DNA of 6,110 bases, taken from the NCBI GenBank assembly GCA_003162235.1, contig PMMN01000075.1, forward strand, positions 21,846 to 27,955, in the 5' to 3' direction. Shown here piece after piece: positions 1 through 4,989 of this stretch; position 1 is the first letter of the stretch, and every line of letters begins with the position of its first letter. This DNA comes from Actinomycetota bacterium. GTDB lineage: Bacteria > Actinomycetota > Thermoleophilia > Gaiellales > Gaiellaceae. A program made the translations under genes and the position numbers. A model generated the notes under the pieces. The model worked only from the letters and a program-made list of their open reading frames with translations, did not search any database and had not been told where the DNA came from.

Positions 1-68
1 CTCGGTGGCGGGCGGCGGAGAGAAGCGCCCTTAAGGATCGTCGCTTGGCCTGCTTCCGCTTGGCGCGC

Positions 69-908
69 TCAGCGCATCTGAATCCGGTTGCCGGTGATGA
101 AACCCGCCGCGGGCGAGCAGAGGTAGGCGATCACTTCGGCGACGTCCTCGGGTTGCGCGTAGTGACCGAGCGGGCTGGCCGCGATCGCCTCGCGCTCGAC
201 CTCGGGCGTCATCCAGCCGGTGTCAGTATGCGGCGGATGAACGAGATTGGCCGTCACTCCTTGTTCGCCGAGCTCCCAGGCGGCCGACAGCGTGATGCTC
301 TCGAGCGCGGCTTTGGCGGCGCCGTAGGAAACCTCACCCGGGAAGCCGTCACGCCCGCCCGAGGTGAGCGCGACGATTCGGCCCCAGCCAGCCCCGCGCT
401 CTTTGTGACGACGGGCGAACTCGGCGATCAGGAGAGCGGTCGCGCGGGCATCGACGCCGAACTGGGCGGTGAACGTCTCGGCGGTGACGGGGTGGAGTGG
501 CCGGCCGACCTTATCTTCGCGCCCGCTCGAGAAAGTATCCGGGCACTGCCAGCCGGTGGCGTTCAGGACCATGATCTCGATCGGCCCGAGCTCCTGCTCG
601 GCGTAATCGAACAAACGCGTCGACGCTAGCTGGTCCACGAGGTCGGCCTCGAGTGCCTCGGTCCGGCCACCCTCGAGGCGGATGGCATCGACGACCCGCG
701 AGCCGTCGCGCGAGCGGGCCTCGCGGTAGGCGGCCGGAAAGGTCGTGTCGTCCTCGGGATCGCGCATGGACAGGTACGTGATGAGAACAGCAGCGCCGCG
801 GCGTGCGAGCGATACGGCGGTCGCCGCGCCGATTCCCATGTTGGCGCCCGTGACGAGCGCGGTGCGATTACTCAGGTCGTACGGGTTCGATTCGGCACGA
901 GCAGACAT
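69..908 (-). CDS. SDR-family NAD(P)-dependent oxidoreductase
   Basis: A 279-residue classical short-chain dehydrogenase/reductase, expected to be a cytosolic Rossmann-fold enzyme that moves hydride between NAD(P) and a carbonyl or alcohol. The glycine-rich cofactor motif TGANMGIG is at residues 20-27, an acidic DL pair at 89-90, an NATG variant of the usual NNAG at 116-119, and the catalytic Ser183, Tyr195 and Lys199 (SYGAAK) are all present. The C-terminus ends ITGNRIQMR rather than the common ITGxxxxVDGG; my recollection is that some actinobacterial reductases annotated as FabG-like end this way. The ATG start is firm because a GGAGG sits 5 bases upstream, at 914-918. The gene appears to be transcribed alone. 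Substrate cannot be predicted: FabG-like ketoacyl reductase and sugar or aldehyde reductase both remain possible. Family assignment is secure. Confidence 0.93.
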   Translation of the reverse strand: MSARAESNPYDLSNRTALVTGANMGIGAATAVSLARRGAAVLITYLSMRDPEDDTTFPAAYREARSRDGSRVVDAIRLEGGRTEALEADLVDQLASTRLFDYAEQELGPIEIMVLNATGWQCPDTFSSGREDKVGRPLHPVTAETFTAQFGVDARATALLIAEFARRHKERGAGWGRIVALTSGGRDGFPGEVSYGAAKAALESITLSAAWELGEQGVTANLVHPPHTDTGWMTPEVEREAIAASPLGHYAQPEDVAEVIAYLCSPAAGFITGNRIQMR

Positions 909-913
909 CTGTT

Positions 914-918
914 CCTCC
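914..918 (-). promoter_or_regulatory. Shine-Dalgarno site of the SDR gene
   Basis: GGAGG on the minus strand, 5 bases before the ATG at 908. It lies in the 10-bp palindrome CCTCCGGAGG, so the site could pair with itself. It fixes the start codon of the oxidoreductase. Confidence 0.8.
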
Positions 919-975
919 GGAGGTAATAGAGAGAGAAATCGATCCGGGCGGGCATCAGAGTCTTCGCATGACGGG

Positions 976-981
976 ATTGTA
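976..981 (-). promoter_or_regulatory. Candidate -10 box of the SDR gene
   Basis: TACAAT on the minus strand matches TATAAT at 5 of 6 positions, about 70 bases before the SDR start. No good -35 hexamer lies at 17 bp (the sequence there reads CAGCCC). A dyad occupies that region instead, which suggests a regulated promoter. The predicted leader is about 60 nt and includes the Shine-Dalgarno site. Confidence 0.45.
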
Positions 982-983
982 TT

Positions 984-1009
984 CGTAACGGCCGCACTGG
1001 GCTGTTACG
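984..1009. repeat. Inverted repeat upstream of the SDR -10 box (candidate operator)
   Basis: CGTAAC (984-989) and GTTACG (1004-1009) are perfect inverted arms. The stem continues inward with GGCC against GGCT (one G-T pair), leaving a 6-base loop: 10 bp in all. It starts 2 bp upstream of the TACAAT box and covers the -35 position, typical placement for an operator bound by a dimeric regulator. A hairpin acting in RNA is the alternative, but there is no U-tract on either side. No regulator gene is visible in the window. Confidence 0.45.
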
Positions 1010-1040
1010 GATTGAGCCTACGAACTGGTTCGGTCGAGGA

Positions 1041-1097
1041 GAGAGCGGCGCCGGGCTCCATGTAGCGCCGCACCACCCGAGCCCGGCGCCTTCTCTC
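1041..1097 (-). terminator. Large GC-rich hairpin after the SHOCT gene
   Basis: GGCGCCGGGCTC (1047-1058) pairs perfectly over 12 bp with GAGCCCGGCGCC (1079-1090). After a small internal loop the stem continues with GAGAG (1041-1045) against CTCTC (1093-1097), enclosing a 20-base loop. It begins 21 bases after the stop codon of the SHOCT gene and before the SDR promoter, where a terminator is expected. No U-run follows on either strand, so it would be a U-less hairpin terminator of the kind proposed for high-GC actinobacteria, or a barrier that stabilises the 3' end. Confidence 0.6.
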
Positions 1098-1118
1098 GGG
1101 AAGCCGATCGGCCTCCTC

Positions 1119-1547
1119 CTACTTACGACCGCGTCGGCGCGACGGAGCCTTTTCCGGTGGCTCGGGTGCCGCGGTGGGCTTCAGTTCTGGCGAGGCGCTT
1201 AGATCCTCCAGCGCCTGCTGGTACTCCTCGCGGCTCATCTCGCCGCGCGAGTAGCGCATGCGAACGATTGCGAGCGGCTTGTCGAACCCATCCGGCTGAT
1301 CCCAGCCCAGGTGGCGGTGGTGCCGTCGATGTCGGCAGCGATCGGCCAGAAGTAAGACCACGCCGACCAGAGTCGCGATAGCGAGGCCGAGGATGGCCCA
1401 TTCGACCGAGCTCGTGCCGGTGTTGTGTGGCTGCGGTTGAGCGCCGAAGATGCCGCCGTTACGCATCATCGGACCCAGGAAGCCTAGGAGTTCATTCAGG
1501 AGTTTCAGGATTGGTTGAAGTTGGTTCATGACTTTCATGATTGTCAT
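1119..1547 (-). CDS. SHOCT-domain membrane protein
   Basis: About 142 residues. An amphipathic leucine-rich helix (about 5-25) is followed by a Gly/Pro/Gln linker, one membrane span (about 48-68), a strongly basic juxtamembrane stretch with RCRHRRHHRH (70-79), a SHOCT motif (about 90-116, with LAIVRMRYSRGEMSREEY), and a Pro/Ala tail ending RRRGRK. SHOCT is a short C-terminal helical motif found in many bacterial membrane proteins; its molecular role is unclear. The basic stretch predicts a cytoplasmic C-terminus. The start is uncertain: ATGs lie at 1547, 1538 and 1529, and a TTG at 1568 is also in frame. The TTG is unlikely because it lies among the regulatory repeats. The ATG at 1538 has a weak GGA-type site; the ATG at 1529 fits a GACAAT -10 at 1540-1545. 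Single gene, divergent from the methyltransferase. Confidence 0.85.
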   Translation of the reverse strand: MTIMKVMNQLQPILKLLNELLGFLGPMMRNGGIFGAQPQPHNTGTSSVEWAILGLAIATLVGVVLLLADRCRHRRHHRHLGWDQPDGFDKPLAIVRMRYSRGEMSREEYQQALEDLSASPELKPTAAPEPPEKAPSRRRGRK

Positions 1548-1553
1548 CCGCGT

Positions 1554-1591
1554 GTTAAGCGAACGCAAGCCCGGGTTAAGGTCAGGCTAAG
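1554..1591 (-). promoter_or_regulatory. Four phased GNTAAG half-sites (OmpR/PhoB-type box)
   Basis: Read on the plus strand, GTTAAG (1554-1559), CGCAAG (1564-1569), GTTAAG (1575-1580) and GCTAAG (1586-1591) recur with steps of 10, 11 and 11 bp. On the minus strand these read CTTAAC-like. Direct hexamer repeats one helical turn apart are the known binding pattern of OmpR/PhoB-family response regulators, and the word resembles the CTTAA-N5-CTTAA box of enterobacterial PmrA. The array lies just before the SHOCT gene and ends 8 bp upstream of a possible -10 (GACAAT, 1540-1545, minus). It could also affect the divergent methyltransferase. The regulator itself is not in the window. Confidence 0.5.
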
Positions 1592-1604
1592 CGCGCCGCG
1601 GCGG

Positions 1605-1633
1605 AGTAGGTCGTTCTGAAGCGACTTCGTCAA
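1605..1633 (-). promoter_or_regulatory. Weak alternative promoter for the SHOCT gene
   Basis: On the minus strand TTGACG (1628-1633) is followed after 17 bp by CCTACT (1605-1610). The -35 is good, but the -10 matches only three of six positions. If used, transcription would begin upstream of the GNTAAG repeats, which would then act as a repressor site rather than an activator site. Confidence 0.22.
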
Positions 1634-1656
1634 GCTCGCTAGCCTGGAGATCGGGG

Positions 1657-1662
1657 TAGACT
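1657..1662 (+). promoter_or_regulatory. -10 box for a probable leaderless methyltransferase mRNA
   Basis: TAGACT fits the actinobacterial TANNNT -10 consensus and ends 6 bases before the GTG start at 1669, so transcription would begin at or next to the start codon. No Shine-Dalgarno site lies at normal spacing before that GTG, which supports leaderless translation. No clear -35 is visible. Confidence 0.45.
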
Positions 1663-1668
1663 GGGCCG

Positions 1669-2388
1669 GTGAAGGAGGCCGCGCCGCCGAACGACTTCGC
1701 GAAGGCTCTGTTCGCGCCGCTGGCGCCGAACTACGACCGCTACGCCAGCCTCCTCTCCTTCGGCCAGGACCCACGCTGGCGCCGCTTTCTGGTCTCGCGC
1801 ATAGACGCCGGCGAAGGCGATCGGATTCTCGACGTAGCCACAGGTACCGGCGCGGTTGCGATCGAGCTTGCCAGGCATACCGGGGCTCACATCGTCGGGC
1901 TCGACCAGAGCTCGCAGATGCTCGCGGTCGCGGGTGAGCGCGCCGCTCGGGCCGGTCTCAGTGGCCGCATCGAGCTGGTTGAGGGACGGGCCGAGTCTCT
2001 CCCTTTCGCCGACGGATCCTTCTCGGCGCTCAGCTTCACCTATCTGCTCCGCTACGTCGCCGATCCGGCGGCGACGATGCGTGAGCTGGCGCGCGTCGTG
2101 CGTCCCGGCGGCGTCGTGGCCTCGCTCGAGTTCGCCGTGCCCACACGCCCGCTTCCACGTCTGGCCTGGGAGCTCTACGTTCGCGCGGGACTCCCGGTGG
2201 CGGGAACTCTACTCTCGCCCGGCTGGGGCGAGGTCGGGCGCTTCCTCGGCCCGAGCATCCGCGACTTCTACTCCCGAGGCGGGCTGGAACGAACACTCGA
2301 CTGCTGGCTGCGCGCGGGGATCGGAGAGCTTCGCTACCGGCGGCTCTCGCTCGGAGGGGGAGTGGTGATCTGGGGGAGACGCCGGTGA
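1669..2388 (+). CDS. menG: UbiE/MenG-type SAM-dependent methyltransferase
   Basis: A 239-residue class I SAM-dependent methyltransferase. The family C-methylates demethylmenaquinone or the ubiquinone precursor in the last steps of quinone synthesis at the inner membrane face. Residues 22-37 follow the UbiE signature Y-D-x-M-N-x2-L-S-x3-H-x2-W, with MN replaced by YA and His by Asp. Motif I (LDVATGTG) is at 54-61, the acidic ribose-binding residue is Asp79, the AESLPFADGSF segment is at 108-118, and RVVRPGG at 142-148. Length matches the family (about 230-250). The GTG start is supported by the adjacent TANNNT box; coding sequence begins right there. It overlaps the next gene by 4 bp (GTGA), so the two are probably co-translated. 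A methyltransferase acting on another prenyl lipid is possible. Confidence 0.85.
   Translation: MKEAAPPNDFAKALFAPLAPNYDRYASLLSFGQDPRWRRFLVSRIDAGEGDRILDVATGTGAVAIELARHTGAHIVGLDQSSQMLAVAGERAARAGLSGRIELVEGRAESLPFADGSFSALSFTYLLRYVADPAATMRELARVVRPGGVVASLEFAVPTRPLPRLAWELYVRAGLPVAGTLLSPGWGEVGRFLGPSIRDFYSRGGLERTLDCWLRAGIGELRYRRLSLGGGVVIWGRRR
2372..2378 (+). promoter_or_regulatory. Shine-Dalgarno site of the UbiA-like gene
   Basis: GGGGGAG inside the end of the methyltransferase gene, 6 bases before the GTG at 2385. It supports the overlapping GTGA stop-start junction as the true start. Confidence 0.6.
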
Positions 2389-3128
2389 CGACACAGGCAC
2401 GTCCGGCCTTCTATGCGCTCGCTCCCGGCGGCTGGCGCGATTACCTGACGCTCCTGCATCCGCCCTACACGCTCTGGCACCTCTCTTACGTGGCTATCGG
2501 CGCCTCGCTCGCTCCCGGTCTGCAGCCGCACCGTCTCGTCTGGGGGCTGGTTGCGTTCTTCCTGGCGATGGGAGTCGGCGCGCACGCGCTCGACGAGCTG
2601 AACGGAAGACCGCTGGCGACCCGGATTCCGCGGGGCGTACTCGTTTCGGTGGCGATAATCTCGATCGGAGGAGCGGCGGCGATCGGGGTTGGGGCGGCGC
2701 TCGCCTGGACGCTCTGGCTAGCGCCCTTCGTCGTCTTCGGTACCTTCATCGCGGTCGCCTACACGCTCGAGTTGGCCGGCGGATTTTTCCACGGCGATGT
2801 CTGGTTTGCGCTCGCCTGGGGCGCCTTCCCCGTGCTAACCGCCTACGTCGGCGCGGCCGGGACGCTGCGCGCCGAGGCCGTGCTGGGCGCTCTCTTTGCC
2901 GCCCTCTTCGCCGCGCTCCTCTCGGTCGCCCAGCGCCGGCTCTCGACTCAGGTTCGCGCGGTACGCCGACGCGCGAGTGGGATTTCCGGTTCGATCCGCT
3001 ACCGCGACGGAAGTGTCGAGGCGATCGGAGAGCAGACGCTTCTTGCCGCTCCCGAGGCGGCGTTGCGGGCGTTGACCGCCTCGGTGATTGCGCTTGCCGT
3101 GGCGCTCGTTGCGTTCAGGTTCGTTTGA
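2385..3128 (+). CDS. UbiA-like polytopic membrane protein with a degenerate Asp motif
   Basis: A 247-residue very hydrophobic protein with about seven predicted spans (roughly 30-46, 51-69, 84-106, 109-130, 138-159, 163-183, 226-247) and one basic soluble loop (about 184-225). HALDELNGRPLATRIPRG (67-84) resembles the first active-site region of UbiA prenyltransferases, where NDxxDxxxD is usual and is followed by RP. Here Asp70, Glu71 and Arg75-Pro76 remain but the other acidic positions are Ala, His and Gly. The AYTLEL stretch (125-130) and the following span resemble the second UbiA motif region. UbiA enzymes attach isoprenoid chains to aromatic acceptors and usually have nine spans and about 290 residues, so this is short. 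Being translationally coupled to a UbiE/MenG methyltransferase supports a quinone or prenyl-lipid role. It may be a diverged enzyme or a non-catalytic relative. Confidence 0.65.
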   Translation: MTTQARPAFYALAPGGWRDYLTLLHPPYTLWHLSYVAIGASLAPGLQPHRLVWGLVAFFLAMGVGAHALDELNGRPLATRIPRGVLVSVAIISIGGAAAIGVGAALAWTLWLAPFVVFGTFIAVAYTLELAGGFFHGDVWFALAWGAFPVLTAYVGAAGTLRAEAVLGALFAALFAALLSVAQRRLSTQVRAVRRRASGISGSIRYRDGSVEAIGEQTLLAAPEAALRALTASVIALAVALVAFRFV

Positions 3129-3209
3129 GTACGTCCCAAGCGTCCCGGGGAGGTTTTAGAAAGGTCCGACGTGGAACACGAGGAGTCCATTTCCTCAACG
3201 ATCCAATGC

Positions 3210-3214
3210 GGAGG
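3210..3214 (+). promoter_or_regulatory. Shine-Dalgarno site of the ABM-like gene
   Basis: GGAGG, 5 bases before the ATG at 3220. It fixes the start and excludes the longer upstream reading frames. Confidence 0.75.
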
Positions 3215-3219
3215 TCGAA

Positions 3220-3489
3220 ATGCCTACCATCATCGTGCGTCACACGGTCAAAGACTTCGACGCCTGGAAGCCGTACTACGACGAGCACGCCACTAGTCGC
3301 GAACGGTACGGAATCCACGATGGCGGTCTGTATCGTGAGGCCGAGGAGCCCCGTAACGTCGTCATGGTCTTCCAGACCGACGATATCGACCGGGCGCAGG
3401 AGTTCTTCGCGAGTGAGGAACTGCGCGAGACGATGCAGAAAGCAGGCGTCGTCTCCGAACCGACCGTCTGGATCTTGAACGCGGCCTGA
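3220..3489 (+). CDS. Small ABM-like dimeric alpha/beta-barrel protein
   Basis: An 89-residue soluble protein with the layout of antibiotic-biosynthesis-monooxygenase-like (ferredoxin-like, dimeric alpha/beta-barrel) proteins: a first strand with IIVRHTV (4-10), then DFDAWKPYYDEH (12-23), a GGLYRE strand (35-40), the strand NVVMVFQTDD (46-55), a helix with DRAQEFFASEELRETM (57-72), and a final strand with PTVWILN. Members of the superfamily include heme-degrading enzymes, polyketide cyclases and many uncharacterised proteins, so no reaction is assigned. No metal-binding or heme-ligand pattern stands out. A strong GGAGG precedes the ATG. It is 91 bases downstream of the UbiA-like gene and could be read through from it, but its own ribosome site and the gap favour an independent unit. 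Family placement is by overall pattern only. Confidence 0.8.
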   Translation: MPTIIVRHTVKDFDAWKPYYDEHATSRERYGIHDGGLYREAEEPRNVVMVFQTDDIDRAQEFFASEELRETMQKAGVVSEPTVWILNAA

Positions 3490-3586
3490 ACCGATTCTCT
3501 TTCGGCTGGTGCGGATGGCCTGGCGACAACCTGAGCGCACACTTTCGCGAGCTCCTGCGGGCACCCGGACTTCAATCTTGCGAGAA

Positions 3587-3618
3587 CTCTCGAGGGAGAG
3601 GCCTGTGCGCCTCAGGCC
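3587..3618. repeat. Adjacent GC-rich hairpins downstream of the ABM-like gene
   Basis: CTCTC-GAGG-GAGAG (3587-3600) touches GGCCTG-TGCGCCT-CAGGCC (3600-3618). They lie about 100 bases after the ABM-like stop codon and could end its transcript. There is no T-run, so a terminator role is only possible. Another dyad, CGAGTG/CACTCG (3632-3653), encloses a TTGACG but has no matching -10. The rest of the gap 3490-3735 shows nothing else. Confidence 0.3.
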
Positions 3619-3735
3619 CGGCCCGGCTCTGCGAGTGTGTTGACGAGCACTCGACGAAGTGAGCCCAATCCGACCGGCGCGCTCGTCGGCGCGATACCGG
3701 TCTGAGCGGCGGTAGAAAAATGCTCGGCCGACCAT

Positions 3736-3741
3736 TAAGCT
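3736..3741 (+). promoter_or_regulatory. Candidate -10 box of the 39-residue gene
   Basis: TAAGCT fits TANNNT and ends 7 bases before the ATG at 3749, again the spacing expected for a leaderless transcript. There is no Shine-Dalgarno site before that ATG. No -35 was recognised. Confidence 0.35.
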
Positions 3742-3748
3742 CCACGCT

Positions 3749-3868
3749 ATGTGGGACGTACTCGAGTGGCACAACGGCACGCTCAGCATCGCTTGGTGGG
3801 CCGTGATCGTGCTCATCATCTTCTTGCTCGGCATGGCCGGACACGGTAACCGGCACCGGCGCAAGTAA
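3749..3868 (+). CDS. 39-residue single-span membrane protein
   Basis: A short frame of 39 codons starting MWDVLEWHNGTLSIAWWAV. It has one hydrophobic span (about 15-30, ending IVLIIFLLGMAG) and a basic tail, GNRHRRK, which predicts an outside N-terminus and a cytoplasmic C-terminus by the positive-inside rule. The frame fills an otherwise empty gap between two well-supported genes on the same strand. The sharp order of acidic/aromatic head, aliphatic core and basic end is unlikely by chance. A TANNNT box lies 7 bases before the ATG, and there is no Shine-Dalgarno site, so a leaderless mRNA is proposed. No family is recognised. Small actinobacterial proteins of this shape are often annotated as hypothetical membrane proteins. 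The function is unknown. Confidence 0.6.
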   Translation: MWDVLEWHNGTLSIAWWAVIVLIIFLLGMAGHGNRHRRK

Positions 3869-3975
3869 CGCCTCTTAGTGCGCGGATGTGGCACCACCAC
3901 CGCTCGGCGGCGTATCGGGTGATGTGGTTGCAGGCTTAGGTCCGCAGCGCCGGCGAGCGCCGAACACGGTGTCCA

Positions 3976-3989
3976 GGGAGGGGAAGAGG
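3976..3989 (+). promoter_or_regulatory. Purine-rich ribosome binding site of the chagasin-like gene
   Basis: GGGAGGGGAAGAGG ends 2 bases before the TTG at 3992. Its GGAGG core (3977-3981) is about 10 bases upstream of that TTG. It decides the start in favour of the TTG, which also gives a full signal peptide. Confidence 0.65.
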
Positions 3990-3991
3990 TT

Positions 3992-4408
3992 TTGATTCGA
4001 AGTCACGCAGGATTATTTCGCCGGTCGCTCGTCGCTACTACGTTGCTCGTGGCGATTGCGCTCCCGGCCGGTGCCGCCGTTGCGGCGCGAACCGTTACGG
4101 TCGGCGCTGCCGCCAACGGTAAGACCCTAGTGCTGAAGAAGGGCGATACGCTGGTCTTGCGCCTGGCCTCGAACCCGACGACGGGCTTCGGCTGGTGGGT
4201 CGTCTCGAAGCCGAAGGCGCTGAAGCTGCTCGAACGCATCTTCGTCATGTCCGGTAAGCCACCGCACCCGCCCGGTCAAGGTGGAACTTCCGTCTTTCGC
4301 TTCTCGGTGCGATCCGGACAAGGCAGGCTCAAGCTCGTCTATCGACGCTCCTGGGAAAAAGGAACGCCGCCCTTCCACTCATTCGTACTCTCGATCCGCG
4401 CAAATTAG
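3992..4408 (+). CDS. Secreted chagasin-family (I42) protease-inhibitor-like protein
   Basis: A 138-residue protein with a signal peptide (1 to about 32: RR near residues 10-11, then a hydrophobic core, then AAVAA), so it is exported; no lipobox Cys is present. The mature part has the three loops that define chagasin-like inhibitors of papain-type cysteine proteases: NPTTGFGW (61-68, usual NPTTGY.W), GGTSVFRF (97-104, usual GG...F), and YRRSWE (117-122, usual RPW). The fold is a small beta-sandwich, and these loops enter the protease active site in studied members. The third loop has RSW in place of RPW. The start is TTG, supported by a purine-rich ribosome site. It may protect the cell from foreign proteases or restrain its own. 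No protease gene is adjacent. Confidence 0.88.
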   Translation: MIRSHAGLFRRSLVATTLLVAIALPAGAAVAARTVTVGAAANGKTLVLKKGDTLVLRLASNPTTGFGWWVVSKPKALKLLERIFVMSGKPPHPPGQGGTSVFRFSVRSGQGRLKLVYRRSWEKGTPPFHSFVLSIRAN

Positions 4409-4410
4409 GT

Positions 4411-4655
4411 CATCGGCGCCCGGATATCACGGGGCAACGGCCGGTAGGCGCGCTCCGGCGGAGCCGAGCATGAGAATACGTGTATTCCCTGATTGAAGTC
4501 CGGGCGATGCCGTGGGAAGATCCTCGAGCGTCGAGCACGGAACGTGAGTAGGTCGATCCTCCTCCGGGGGGCAACGGCAGAAGCCGGAAACGGCAGAAGC
4601 CGAGGTTCCTAGGAAGAGGGGACGAAAGCGTCACCGGCTCGGCGCTCTTTTTTTT
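4411..4655 (+). ncRNA. Structured noncoding region, candidate RNA or long 3' UTR
   Basis: This stretch has no credible gene. On the plus strand CGCCCGGA (4417-4424) pairs perfectly with TCCGGGCG (4499-4506) and encloses two hairpins: GCTCC-GGC-GGAGC (4452-4464) and GAATA-CGTG-TATTC (4475-4486). Next come a bulged hairpin, CCGTG plus CTCGA against TCGAG plus CACGG (4510-4540), then two tandem copies of CGGC-AGAA-GCCG (4575-4586, 4591-4602), GACG-AAAG-CGTC (4621-4632), and T8 at 4648-4655. GCCGAG (4599-4604) can pair with CTCGGC (4638-4643), and AGCCGG (4582-4587) with the overlapping CCGGCT (4634-4639); both cannot form together. It matches no riboswitch or RNA class I know. It follows the chagasin-like gene and may be its 3' UTR. 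Confidence 0.33.
4573..4602. repeat. Tandem repeat of AACGGCAGAAGCCG
   Basis: Two exact 14-bp copies (4573-4586 and 4589-4602) with a 16-bp period. Each copy contains a small perfect inverted repeat, CGGC/GCCG, around AGAA. The sequence occurs nowhere else in the window. Confidence 0.85.
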
Positions 4656-4989
4656 GGACCTCTGGCGAAACGAAGCACTCGCCGTCTGGCCGCGCTCTTA
4701 GGGCGAGACACACCGCGCAAGGCTTTGACGAGACTCTTCGTTATCCCCGGAAGCGGCGGGACCCACCTCTTCTCACCCTTCCACGGGGCGTAGCACGGTA
4801 TCGAGATCAGGCGCTCGGGAATGTGCCGGCAGCGATTTGTTTTTGTTCGCAGGCGCTCTCGATGGCGATGTGCGGAGTTGTGCCGACGCCAGTAGCCGGC
4901 TTCCGTTCCGTAGAGATCGCCAGGTCGCGCAGGCGTGCGGCGGGTCCACCGGGCACCGCTTGCGTTGGCGAGAGGAGAGGCGTCCGAGA
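4656..4989. other. Gene-free stretch
   Basis: I see no supported gene here. The plus-strand frame 4837-5088 has no recognisable domain or ribosome site, an Arg-rich shadow-like composition, and runs into the 86-residue gene on the other strand. One possible terminator (4812-4844) is listed separately. Otherwise there is only scattered short inverted sequence such as CCCG/CGGG near 4747-4761. Confidence 0.5.
4812..4844 (+). terminator. Possible intrinsic terminator in the gene-free stretch
   Basis: CGCT plus CGG (4812-4818) can pair with CCG (4826-4828) and AGCG (4831-4834), leaving a 2-base bulge and a 7-base loop. The T-rich sequence ATTTGTTTTT follows directly. It would end plus-strand transcripts coming from the chagasin-like gene and the noncoding region. 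The stem is short, so this is tentative. Confidence 0.3.

Noticed and set aside
45..629. A 194-codon open frame on the plus strand opposite the SDR gene
   Set aside because: It is antisense to a gene with all SDR catalytic motifs and a strong ribosome site, and its own product has no recognisable domain.
1021..1032. CGAAC-TG-GTTCG palindrome as a LexA (SOS) box
   Set aside because: The Gram-positive LexA box needs four bases between the arms (CGAAC-N4-GTTCG); this has two, and the neighbouring genes are not SOS genes.
3130..3184. ACGTC/GACGT pairing after the UbiA-like gene as a terminator
   Set aside because: Only 5 bp with a loop of about 40 bases, and no GC-rich stem directly before the short TTTT.
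3115..3900. A 261-codon minus-strand open frame across the ABM-like gene and the 39-residue gene
   Set aside because: The product is low-complexity and Arg/Ser-rich with no domain, and it lies antisense to better-supported genes. Long antisense frames are common in GC-rich DNA.
4417..4506. A 90-base tRNA-like shape closed by an 8-bp helix, considered as a tRNA-Sec or tRNA-Ser
   Set aside because: There is no T-arm with GGTTCGA next to the acceptor strand and no recognisable D-arm or anticodon arm.
4556..4643. c-di-GMP (GEMM-I) or other known riboswitch, because of GGCAAC and GGACGAAAGC
   Set aside because: The order and spacing of the conserved GEMM blocks are not met, and cobalamin, TPP, SAM and fluoride consensus motifs were also looked for and not found.
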